Source: Myxococcota bacterium (GTDB taxonomy: Bacteria > Myxococcota_A > UBA9160 > UBA6930). Taken from it: a stretch of 48,540 nt of DNA. A program made the translations under genes and the position numbers. The notes below the pieces were generated by a model. The model saw nothing but the letters and a program-made list of their open reading frames with translations, did no database searches and was not told the origin of the DNA. Of the stretch, positions 10,292-17,602 are shown piece after piece. Location of the stretch: NCBI GenBank assembly GCA_030065975.1, contig JASJCN010000022.1, forward strand, positions 1 to 48,540, given 5' to 3'. How positions within the stretch are numbered: position 1 is the first letter of the stretch; every line of letters starts with the position of its first letter.

Positions 10292-10340
10292 ACGCCGGCC
10301 GACCGGGTTGAGAATCGGGGGGTTGGGGTACCCTGCGAAC

Positions 10341-11792
10341 GTGACCGCCGCCCCGCCCCTTCCCGACGGACTCGTCGCCTTCGTCAAGCGCGACTGTCCC
10401 ACCTGCGAGCTCGTCGTGCCGGTGCTGCAGCAGCTCGCGAGCGCGGGCGAGCTCCACGTCTTCACCCAGGACGACCCGGGCTTTCCTCCCGGACTCGAGC
10501 CCACCGACGACACCGCCCTCGCGATGTCGTGGCATCACGACGTCGAGGCCGTGCCGACACTCGTGCGGGTGGAGGACGGCCGCGAGACCTCGCGCATCGT
10601 CGGCTGGCAGCGCGACGAGTGGGAGACGTTCACCGGCGTGAGCGGCCTCGGGCCGGACCTGCCCGACTGGCGGCCGGGCTGCGGCTCGCTCTCCGTCGAC
10701 CCCGACCGCGAGGTGGAGCTCCAGGTTCGCTACGGCGGCTCCGTGCTGCGGGCACGGCGCGTCCCGATCGCGGAGCTCGAGGATCCCCACGAGGCGATGG
10801 AGGCCCGGGGCTGGACCGACGGTCTGCCGGTGGTGCCACCCACCGAAGCCCGGGTGATGGCCATGCTCGAGGGCACGAAGCGCGCGCCCGAAGAGATCGT
10901 GGTCGACGTCCCGCCGGACCTCGTTCCGTGCAGCGTCGAGAAGGTGGCCGTCAATGCCGTGATGGCGGGCTGCCGCCCGGACCACCTCCCGGTCGTGATG
11001 ACCGCCCTCGAGGCCGTCAGCAACGACGTCTTCAACATGCACGGCGTGCTCGCCACCACCATGGGCGTCGGCCCGGTGATCGTGGTCAACGGGCCGATCC
11101 GACGGGCGCTGTCGATGAACTCCGGCATCAACGCGCTGGGCCAGGGCAACCGCGCGAACGCGGCCATCGGACGCGCCGTGCAGCTCGTGATCCGCAACGT
11201 CGGCGGCGGGCGCCCCGGCGAGGTCGACCGCGCCACCTTCGGCAACCCGGGCAAGCTCGGCTTCTGCTTCGCGGAGGACGAGGAGGGCTCGCCCTGGACG
11301 CCGCTGGCTGCGGACTTCGGTGTCGAGACCGGGGGCGACGAGGGCAAGAGCGCGCTCACCGTCTTCGCCGGCGAGGGCCCGCGCACCATCGTCGACCAGA
11401 TCTCGCGCGACCCCGAGTCGCTGGCGCGCACCCTCGCCGTCAACCTGCGCGCGGTGCACCACCCGAAGCTCGTGCTGGCCTTCGATGCCATGCTGGTGAT
11501 CGGGCCCGAGCACGCCCGCGTGTTCCAGCAGGCGGGCTGGTCGAAGCAGCAGCTGAAGGACCGCTTGCACGAGCTGCTCCAGATCCCGGGCAGCGAGCTG
11601 ATCCGCGGCGCCGACGGCATCGCCGAGGGCATGCCCGAGAGCCTGAAGGACGCGACGCTCCCGAAGTTCCGGCCCGGCGGGCTGCACATCGTCCATGCCG
11701 GCGGGCGCGCCGGCCTCTTCTCCTGCATCATCGGCGGCTGGGTGACCGGAGAGACCGGAAGCCTGCCCGTCTGCCGCGAGATCGGAAGCTAG
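10341..11792 (+). CDS. Thioredoxin-fold fusion protein, partner of the UGSC selenoprotein
   Basis: A 483-residue protein. Residues ~1-110 look like a thioredoxin/glutaredoxin fold: beta strand LVAFVKRD, redox pair C19-P-T-C22, later a cis-Pro-like VPTLVRVEDG. The remaining ~370 residues form an unrecognised domain with conserved-looking stretches GWTDGLPVVPPTE, MGVGPVIVVNGPIR and SMNSGINALGQGNRANAAIG. It ends 4 nt before the selenoprotein gene, so the two should be made together. I recall such a protein near UGSC genes, but that needs a search. GTG at 10341 is preferred; an in-frame TTG at 10308 would add 11 residues. Confidence 0.7.
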   Translation: MTAAPPLPDGLVAFVKRDCPTCELVVPVLQQLASAGELHVFTQDDPGFPPGLEPTDDTALAMSWHHDVEAVPTLVRVEDGRETSRIVGWQRDEWETFTGVSGLGPDLPDWRPGCGSLSVDPDREVELQVRYGGSVLRARRVPIAELEDPHEAMEARGWTDGLPVVPPTEARVMAMLEGTKRAPEEIVVDVPPDLVPCSVEKVAVNAVMAGCRPDHLPVVMTALEAVSNDVFNMHGVLATTMGVGPVIVVNGPIRRALSMNSGINALGQGNRANAAIGRAVQLVIRNVGGGRPGEVDRATFGNPGKLGFCFAEDEEGSPWTPLAADFGVETGGDEGKSALTVFAGEGPRTIVDQISRDPESLARTLAVNLRAVHHPKLVLAFDAMLVIGPEHARVFQQAGWSKQQLKDRLHELLQIPGSELIRGADGIAEGMPESLKDATLPKFRPGGLHIVHAGGRAGLFSCIIGGWVTGETGSLPVCREIGS

Positions 11793-11796
11793 TGCC

Positions 11797-12315
11797 GTGA
11801 GCGAGCGCATCCTCCTCGACCCGACCAACGAGCAGAGCCTGGCGATCCGCGAGCGCGTCGCCCGACTGGGTGCCCTCTCGGGCCGCAAGGTCGGCCTCCT
11901 CGACATCTCGAAGGCGCGCGGTGACGTCTTCCTGGACCGCCTGCAGGAGCGCGTCGAGGCCGCCGGCGCCGACGTGCTGCGCTTCAAGAAGCCGACCTTC
12001 ACGAAGCCGGCGCCGGTGGACCTGCGCCACGAGATCGCGACGAGCTGCGACGCCGTCATCGAGGCCCTCGCCGATTGAGGCAGCTGCACGTCGTGCAGTG
12101 TGCACGACATGGCAGACCTCGAGGCACGCGGCCTTCCCACGGTCTACGTCGCGACGGTGGAGTTCCAGGACGGCGGCGAACGCCAGGAGCGGGCCCTCGG
12201 CGCGGACCTCGCGTCCGTGTTCGTCGAGCACCCGATCCAGGACCGCACCGACGACGAGATGCGCGAGATCGCGGATCGCGCGGCCGACCAGATCCTGGCC
12301 GCACTCACCGGCTGA
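11797..12315 (+). CDS. UGSC-family selenoprotein (UGA at codon 94 read as selenocysteine)
   Basis: The track shows two ORFs (11797-12078 and 12100-12315) in the same frame, separated only by TGA at 12076-12078. Reading through gives one 172-residue protein with ALAD-U94-GSC-TSC, matching the UGSC selenoprotein family. Downstream the frame stays open for 78 codons with normal protein character (LPTVYVATVEF, DEMREIADRAADQIL). U94 and C97 form a UxxC redox pair, with C100 nearby. The N-terminal half (GRKVGLLDISKARGDVFLD) looks like an alpha/beta fold. It is probably a thiol oxidoreductase acting with the upstream thioredoxin-like protein; its substrate is unknown. selA, selB, selC and selD must lie outside the window. 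Confidence 0.88.
12079..12108 (+). promoter_or_regulatory. Candidate bacterial SECIS element
   Basis: After the UGA come 11 nt, then GTCGTGCA-GTG-TGCACGAC (12090-12108), a perfect 8-bp stem with a three-base GUG apical loop inside the coding sequence. E. coli fdhF also has about 11 nt between its UGA and the upper SECIS stem, as I recall it. A competing 6-bp hairpin, CTGCAC-GTC-GTGCAG (12084-12098), overlaps it. This would let SelB deliver Sec-tRNA at codon 94. Confidence 0.65.
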
Positions 12316-13521
12316 GTTGTGGCGCGAAGAATGGGCCTGGCACGGAGCCTGCGTAGTCGAGGCGCGTGCCGCCTCCTCGCCGCCACTGGCAACCGCCCTT
12401 CTGCCCCAACCCCACGTGTGAATCCCACACGCTTCCGGGCCCTTGGCGCTTCAAGAAGAAGGGCTTCTACGCCCGCTTGCGAGGCCCCCGCCGCGTGCAG
12501 CGGTACAACTGTCGTTCCTGTGGCCGGAACTTCAGTACTCAGACCTTCTCGCCCACCTACTGGCTAAAGCGCCCCGACCTCCAGAAGCCCCTCTTCTGGC
12601 GCCTGAACAGCTGCGCCGGCTTGCGCCAGATCGCCCGCGAGTTCGGCCTCAGCCACGCCACCGTCCAGCGCCAGACCGAGCGCCTTGGCCGCCATTGCCT
12701 GCTCTTCCACGAGGCCCTCCGGCCGAGAGTCCCTGGAGAGACCCTGGTGCTCGACGGCTTCCGGACCTTCGAGAACAGCCAGTTCTGGCCCTTCGATCTC
12801 AACCTCCTGGTAGGCAGTTCACTCTACGTCTACGGCTTCAACGACGCGGAGCTGCGCCGAAGTGGCACGATGCGGCCGGCCCAGAAGAAGAAGCGGGAGA
12901 GGCTCGAGAGGGCCCACGGCCGCCCCCACCCCCAGGCCACGAGGCTGGCGATCGAGGAGCTGGTGGCGCGGATCGTGCCGGAAGGCTCGGACGCGGTGAT
13001 CGAGTCCGACGAGCACACCGCTTATCCAGACGCCTTCCAGCGGCTGAAGGGCCGGCGCATCCGCCACCGGGCGACCTCCTCGAAGGAGAGCCGCACGCCG
13101 AGCAACCCGCTCTTCCCGGTCAACCTCTCCGATCTGCTGCTTCGCCACAGCGGTGCGAACCACAAGCGGGAGACGATCGCGTTCTCGAAACGGCGGCAGG
13201 GGGCGCTGTACCGGGCGGCGATCTGGGTCGTATGGCGCAACTACGTGAAGTCGCGCTCCGAGAACCGGAGAGATGACCCACCGGCGGTGATGCTCGGCAT
13301 CACGGAGCGACGACTGGGGGTGAACGACATCCTTCGGGATCGCGGTTTCCCGTGGCGGCAGGAGCTCGGGGGATGGCTCGCTCGCTGCTACGAAGCGCGG
13401 ATTCCGACCCGGCGGCTGGCGCGATGCCGGACCCATCAGCTCACGTATGCGTTCTAGCCGGGATTCTCTTGTGGGAGCGGTCGCGTCGAGCCGAAGGGAC
13501 CCATTCTTCGATCCACAATCG
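12316..13521 (+). mobile_element. Insertion sequence, ~1.2 kb, IS1-like organisation
   Basis: Terminal inverted repeats are visible: left TTGTGGCGCGAAGAATGGG (12317-12335) and, on the other strand, right TTGTGGATCGAAGAATGGG (13500-13518), 17 of 19 identical. The flanks carry a 9-bp direct repeat ACCGGCTGA at 12307-12315 and 13522-13530, like a target-site duplication; 8-9 bp is typical of IS1-type elements. Exact ends are uncertain by 1-3 nt. One transposase gene fills the element. The insertion lies immediately after the selenoprotein stop, and the duplicated 9 bp include that TGA. Confidence 0.85.
12366..13457 (+). CDS. Transposase with zinc ribbon, HTH and DDE-type core
   Basis: A 363-residue protein. 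The N-terminal zinc ribbon is FCPNPTCES followed by YNCRSCGRNF; next comes a helix-turn-helix (GLRQIAREFGLSHATVQRQ), then a DDE-like catalytic region with Asp in LVLDGFRTFE, Asp in IESDEHTAYPDAF and Glu in NHKRETIAFSKRRQG. The order and the last motif resemble IS1-type InsAB in a single unshifted frame. GTG at 12366 is the start. The frame is intact and the termini nearly perfect, so the element may be recent or active. Family assignment beyond 'IS1-like' needs a database comparison. Confidence 0.8.
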   Translation: MPPPRRHWQPPFCPNPTCESHTLPGPWRFKKKGFYARLRGPRRVQRYNCRSCGRNFSTQTFSPTYWLKRPDLQKPLFWRLNSCAGLRQIAREFGLSHATVQRQTERLGRHCLLFHEALRPRVPGETLVLDGFRTFENSQFWPFDLNLLVGSSLYVYGFNDAELRRSGTMRPAQKKKRERLERAHGRPHPQATRLAIEELVARIVPEGSDAVIESDEHTAYPDAFQRLKGRRIRHRATSSKESRTPSNPLFPVNLSDLLLRHSGANHKRETIAFSKRRQGALYRAAIWVVWRNYVKSRSENRRDDPPAVMLGITERRLGVNDILRDRGFPWRQELGGWLARCYEARIPTRRLARCRTHQLTYAF

Positions 13522-13551
13522 ACCGGCTGACGAGCCTTTCGCGCGGGCCGA

Positions 13552-14394
13552 CTAGCGCCTTCGGGCCGCGGCCAGCGGGAGCGCGGCGAGCGCGAGGAGT
13601 GGGAGCACCGCCGGCTCGGGCGCCGAGACCGGATCGACGCGAAGACTCTGCAGCTGCTCGAAGCCGAGGCTCTCGCCGGCGCCGAGGGTGGCCGCGTAGG
13701 CGACGGCAGTGGTGACGTCGCCCGAGGCTGCGAGGGCCCCCGAGAGCGCAGTGGCCGAGCCGTCCTCCAGGCTCATGAGCAACGCATCGAAGAGCGAGGC
13801 CTCGACGGCGTCCGGCGCGGCGTCGAAGCTCGACTCGTAGCGGCCGAGTCCGCTCGAGTCCGTGATCAGCAGGCTGCTGCCGAAGGTCGCGTCGTCGTCG
13901 ACGAAGCTCCCGAAGAGATCGACGTCGGTGTACTGGAAGAGGGTGACGTCGAGCGCGCCGCCGCTTGTGTTCTCGACGCTCACCTCGAGCAGGATGTCGC
14001 TCTCGGAGCCGAGCGACGGTGAGCCCAGCAGTCCGGAGAGCACGACCTCGAGGGAGACGTCGAAGCGGCCGGACGGGTCGCTCCAGGAGGCCACCAGGCT
14101 CTCGTCGTCGCCGTCCATGTCGGCGTCGCTCGGGGTGGCCCCGTTGAAGTCGAGGTCGGCGAGCGAGGACTCGGAGGCGTCCGCTCCCGCGCGCACCCAG
14201 AAGCCCTGCTGACGCAGGTGGGCGATGCCGTCCACGCTCCAGGGGCCGAGCCCCTCGCGGCTCTCGGGATCCACCTCGAGCACGGCGCCGCCGTCCTGCA
14301 GCGTGAGCGGCACCGCCGAGAGCGGCGACGCGAACGCAAGCGCGAGGCCCAGGGGCACGAGAGCACTCAGGATTCGGCTCTGCAGGGGATCCAC
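13552..14394 (-). CDS. Exported PEP-CTERM protein
   Basis: A 280-residue protein with an N-terminal signal peptide (LSALVPLGLALAFASPLSA) and a C-terminal PEP-CTERM tail: APEP, a hydrophobic span and final AARRR. Such tails are processed by an exosortase and the protein is exported to the envelope or exopolysaccharide matrix. The middle is beta-rich, acidic and serine-rich (EVSVENTSGGALDVTLFQY), without an enzyme motif. GTG at 14394 follows GGAGG at a 7-nt spacing. It is convergent with the IS-interrupted selenoprotein locus. No exosortase gene is in the window. Confidence 0.75.
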   Translation of the reverse strand: MDPLQSRILSALVPLGLALAFASPLSAVPLTLQDGGAVLEVDPESREGLGPWSVDGIAHLRQQGFWVRAGADASESSLADLDFNGATPSDADMDGDDESLVASWSDPSGRFDVSLEVVLSGLLGSPSLGSESDILLEVSVENTSGGALDVTLFQYTDVDLFGSFVDDDATFGSSLLITDSSGLGRYESSFDAAPDAVEASLFDALLMSLEDGSATALSGALAASGDVTTAVAYAATLGAGESLGFEQLQSLRVDPVSAPEPAVLPLLALAALPLAAARRR

Positions 14395-14487
14395 GGCGAG
14401 GCCTCCGTTCCGGCGCCTCGGGGGGCGGCCGGCTCAGAGGACTGTGGTCTGGGGGCGGGTCTTGTGGCACCCGCAGAGCCCTTGGCA

Positions 14488-14528
14488 GGATGCTGAAGAA
14501 GCCTCCCGTCCGACGTTCTTCAGCAGCC
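14488..14528 (-). terminator. Strong hairpin just past the LRR gene stop
   Basis: TGCTGAAGAA (14491-14500) pairs perfectly with TTCTTCAGCA (14516-14525), and GG/CC extends the stem after one mismatch; the loop is 15 nt. It begins about 6 nt past the LRR stop on the minus strand. There is no U-run, so it may act as a processing or rho-assisted end. Similar CTGCTGAA stems also occur at IS ends, so a relic is possible. Confidence 0.4.
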
Positions 14529-14530
14529 TG

Positions 14531-16834
14531 CTAGGGAATGGACACCCCGGGGCCGGGAGCCCCTCCCAGCGAGGGGCGGAACACGCCGAAGAAGTCGCCG
14601 GGAGCGACGAGGCCGTCGCCGTTGAAGTCCGCCTCGGCGCAGGCCGGCGTCGCGGCCACACTCTCGCCGAGGCAGGGCCGCAACCCGGCAAAGAAGTCGG
14701 ACGGCGTCACCAGGCCGTCCTCGTCGAGATCCGCGTCGCAGCGATCGCCGTAGTGCTGGATCCCGGGGAGCGACGTGTCGTCGTCCTCACCGGCGTTCGC
14801 GTCGGCCTGATCGGCATTGGGGACGAGCACGCAGTTGTCGAGGGTGTCCACGACCCCGTCACCGTCCTGGTCGCTCGAGCAGAGCGGGTTCGGGACGAAG
14901 TCGACGAACACGAGGCGCTCCTCGAGCACCGGGATCTCGAGGAGCTCCGAGGTGCACGAGAGCGGGTTCCCGACCAGATCGAGGAAGCCGCCCGAGGCCC
15001 CGAAGTTCGCGACGAGCGGAGTGATCGAGACGACCTGGTTGTTGGTCAGGTTGAGATCGTCGAGCTGGGTCAACGAGGCGAGGGGCGAGAGGTCGGTCAC
15101 CCCGTTCCCGAGGAGGACGAGGCTGCGGAGCTGGGAGAGCGAGGCGAGCGGCGCGAGATCGACGACCTGGTTCGAGGACAGATCGAGCACCTGGAGGGAG
15201 GCGGGAAGCGAGAGCTCGGCCGGCGTGAGGCCCGTCCTCGCGGCCTGGAGACTCTCGAGCGCGATCAGGGACGAGAGATCGAGGCTTCCCTGGATCGGGT
15301 CGTCGCTCAGGCGCAGGTCGAGCAGGGTCGGAGGCAGGGGCACGCCGGCCGCGGAGACGATCGGATTCTGGGACAGGTCGAGGTCGGTCAAGGGGAGCAC
15401 GGACAGCGCACTCGCGTCCGCCACCTGATTCGCCCGCAGGGACAGGCTCTGGAGCCCCACCTGGCTCGTCAGCGGCGAGGGGTCCACGACGTCGTTCAGG
15501 GAGAGGTCGAGGGCGACGACCGAGGCCGGGAGCTGCAGCGCGGCCGCGCTCGCGAGGCCCGCGTTGAGCAGGAAGAACTGCTCGAGGCTCGTGAACGCGC
15601 GGAAGTCGAAGTCCACGAGCGGGTTGCCGGAGAGATCGAGGAAGAGGAGCGCCGTCTGCGCGTCCAGCGCAGCGACGCTGGTGATCTGGTTGGACTCGAG
15701 GATCAGCTCGGTGAGCGCGGTGAGCGCGGCCAGGGGCGACGGGTCGGTCACCGGGTTGAAGCCCAGGTCGAGGAACTGGAGCGCCGAGAGGGAGGCCAGG
15801 GGCGACACGTCGGTGACGGAGTTGAACGCCAGCGAGATCCCCTGCAACGCGGTGAGACTCGCGAGGGGCTGGATGTCGGTGAGCTGGTTGTCGAACAGGT
15901 CGAGGAACACGAGATTCGGCGGCGCCGAGAGGGTCGAGAGATCGGCGAGGCTGGCCGAGGACAGGTCCAGGAACGAGAGGCTCAGCAGCCCGGAGAGCTG
16001 CGAGAGGTCCGTCAGCGGGTTCGCGCCGAGGGAGAGGGACTGCAGGAACGGGAAGGCTCCCACGCCCGCCGCGCTCGTCAGCTGATTTCCGAAGAGGTCG
16101 AGCTCGAGGAGCCCGACGAGCGTCGCGAGCGGGCTCGCGTCGGCGATGGCATTGCTCGACAGGAAGAGGAACTGGAGGTTCGAGAAGCCGGCGAGCGGCG
16201 AGACGTTCACGATCGCGTTGCGGTCGAGACTGAGCGAGGCCAGCGAGGGCGGCCCGGTCAACGTGGAGAGGTCGGTCAGGCCGGCGTCGGACAGGTTGAG
16301 GTCCTGGAGGGACGTCATGCCCGCGAGCGGCGCGAGAGAGCCGAGCGGGTTTCCGTCGAGGAGCAGCACGCTCACGTTGGTCAGGCCGGAGAGGGGGCCG
16401 AGATCGACGATGGCGTTGCTGCCGAGGTCGAGGTTCTGGAGCGCAGTGAGGGATGCGAGCGGGGCGAGGTCGACCACCTGGTTGAAGAAGAGCTCGAGAT
16501 CGACGAGGCCGGTCGCGTGCTCGAGGCCGGTGAGATCGACGATCCCCTGGGCCTCGGCGTCGAGGGACGTGAGCGACGCGATCTCGGTGTCCAGCAGGTC
16601 TCCGCTCGGCTTCCCGAGGGCGCTGCGCAGGGCCGCTTCGAGACCCGGGTCGGGAATCGGGACGACGACCTGGGCGGCGGCCTCCACGCCAAGCGAGAGG
16701 ACGACCCCGCACAGCAGCGCCGTCAGGAGGCGTCGCTGGATGCCCGCTCCCTCGGCAAGACGCTCACGCCCCTGACGCAACTCCTCATGCCCCTCATGCC
16801 CCTCATGCACACGACTCACGGCAGCCCCCACCAA
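14531..16834 (-). CDS. Secreted leucine-rich-repeat protein with EF-hand/dockerin-like C-terminal module
   Basis: A protein of up to 767 residues. A signal peptide (LLTALLCGVVLSLGVEAAAQ) precedes roughly two dozen ~22-residue leucine-rich repeats of the SDS22/internalin kind (LxxLxxLDLSxNxLTDLxPLA), which usually bind proteins. The last ~110 residues carry a calcium-type repeat DQDGDGVVDTLDNC and two EF-hand-like DFF units (DLDEDGLVTPSDFFAGLRP, DFNGDGLVAPGDFFGVFRP), ending GAPGPGVSIP. The same tail closes the last gene of the window. The true start is uncertain: the track uses TTG at 16834, but a GTG/TTG nearer the signal peptide is likelier because the first ~28 residues derive from a 9-nt tandem repeat (HEGHEGHE). 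Confidence 0.8.
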   Translation of the reverse strand: MVGAAVSRVHEGHEGHEELRQGRERLAEGAGIQRRLLTALLCGVVLSLGVEAAAQVVVPIPDPGLEAALRSALGKPSGDLLDTEIASLTSLDAEAQGIVDLTGLEHATGLVDLELFFNQVVDLAPLASLTALQNLDLGSNAIVDLGPLSGLTNVSVLLLDGNPLGSLAPLAGMTSLQDLNLSDAGLTDLSTLTGPPSLASLSLDRNAIVNVSPLAGFSNLQFLFLSSNAIADASPLATLVGLLELDLFGNQLTSAAGVGAFPFLQSLSLGANPLTDLSQLSGLLSLSFLDLSSASLADLSTLSAPPNLVFLDLFDNQLTDIQPLASLTALQGISLAFNSVTDVSPLASLSALQFLDLGFNPVTDPSPLAALTALTELILESNQITSVAALDAQTALLFLDLSGNPLVDFDFRAFTSLEQFFLLNAGLASAAALQLPASVVALDLSLNDVVDPSPLTSQVGLQSLSLRANQVADASALSVLPLTDLDLSQNPIVSAAGVPLPPTLLDLRLSDDPIQGSLDLSSLIALESLQAARTGLTPAELSLPASLQVLDLSSNQVVDLAPLASLSQLRSLVLLGNGVTDLSPLASLTQLDDLNLTNNQVVSITPLVANFGASGGFLDLVGNPLSCTSELLEIPVLEERLVFVDFVPNPLCSSDQDGDGVVDTLDNCVLVPNADQADANAGEDDDTSLPGIQHYGDRCDADLDEDGLVTPSDFFAGLRPCLGESVAATPACAEADFNGDGLVAPGDFFGVFRPSLGGAPGPGVSIP
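16784..16808. repeat. 9-nt tandem repeat near the LRR gene start
   Basis: CTCATGCCC is repeated almost three times (16784-16792, 16793-16801, then a partial copy CTCATGC). If translated on the minus strand it gives His-Glu-Gly repeats, but it probably lies upstream of the true start. Confidence 0.7.
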
Positions 16835-16954
16835 AGCACCTCACAGTATGCCACGAAGCGGCGAGGAATCCGCCTTTCCACCCGGCGGACCTCGGCCCAT
16901 CCACCCTGACCCGCGTTGCCGGTCGGACCGAAGACGTCTGCGGGATCACGCGAC

Positions 16955-17602
16955 GTGAACGAAACCGACCTCCCCATGGGAGACTGGCCGGCGGGGACGG
17001 CCGTCTCCATCTCGCGCCTGCCCGGCCCGGGCCGGGCCATGGCCCGTGCTCTCGGCATCGGACGGCTGCTGGACCCGCTTCGCGTGGGGAAGCGCGTGCG
17101 CATCCGCCTGGCCGAGGACCGCGCGTTCACCCTGAGCGCCATCTCCGATCTCAGCGCGCCCGACTCGGATCGCGTGCGGGTCACCACCGAGAACAGCGAG
17201 TACGAGCTTCGCCGCGTCTCGGGCGCCCCGTCCTCCGAAGGCACCATCTCGTTCCTCGACGCGCTCGACGAGTCCCTCGCGAGCGACGCCGGTCACGATC
17301 CGGAAGCGACCTCGGTGGTCCACCTCGACCCGGAGCCCGACGGCGAGAGCGGAGGCTTCGAGAACGGTGCGCGCGTCTGGGTGTGCGTCGAGCGCGAGGG
17401 GGAGAGCCGCGACCTCGGCATCGCCGTCCTGCTCGGCACCCCCACGCCCGGCGACTCGATGCAGCTCTCCACCGACGCGGGCGTGATCGGGACCAGCCGC
17501 CTGGTCTCGGTGAAGGCGCCCGACGACGAGACGCTCGAGGTGGCCACCCGGAACACCCTCTACACCCTGCGGATCCCCCGGGACGGCGGGAGCGACGCGT
17601 GA
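16955..17602 (+). CDS. Unknown soluble protein co-encoded with a GGDEF-EAL protein
   Basis: A 215-residue protein without signal peptide or membrane span. Short beta-rich stretches (GTAVSISRLPG, VGKRVRIRLAED, DRVRVTTENSEYELRRVSG, TRNTLYTLRIP) suggest two similar beta domains, the second half echoing the first around SRLVSVKAPDDETLEVATRN. I recognise no family. Its TGA overlaps the GTG of the diguanylate cyclase gene (GTGA), so the products are likely made in proportion and may interact. GTG at 16955 is preferred over TTG at 16916. Confidence 0.6.
   Translation: MNETDLPMGDWPAGTAVSISRLPGPGRAMARALGIGRLLDPLRVGKRVRIRLAEDRAFTLSAISDLSAPDSDRVRVTTENSEYELRRVSGAPSSEGTISFLDALDESLASDAGHDPEATSVVHLDPEPDGESGGFENGARVWVCVEREGESRDLGIAVLLGTPTPGDSMQLSTDAGVIGTSRLVSVKAPDDETLEVATRNTLYTLRIPRDGGSDA

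Noticed and set aside
7304-10513. 1069-residue minus-strand ORF
   Set aside because: Only its last 223 residues are real (the hexapeptide acyltransferase); the rest is antisense to the glycosyltransferase and the thioredoxin fusion gene.
14225-16909. 894-residue plus-strand ORF with repeats opposite the LRR gene
   Set aside because: The periodicity is inherited from the LRR codons on the other strand; the minus frame has a signal peptide and true LRR pattern.
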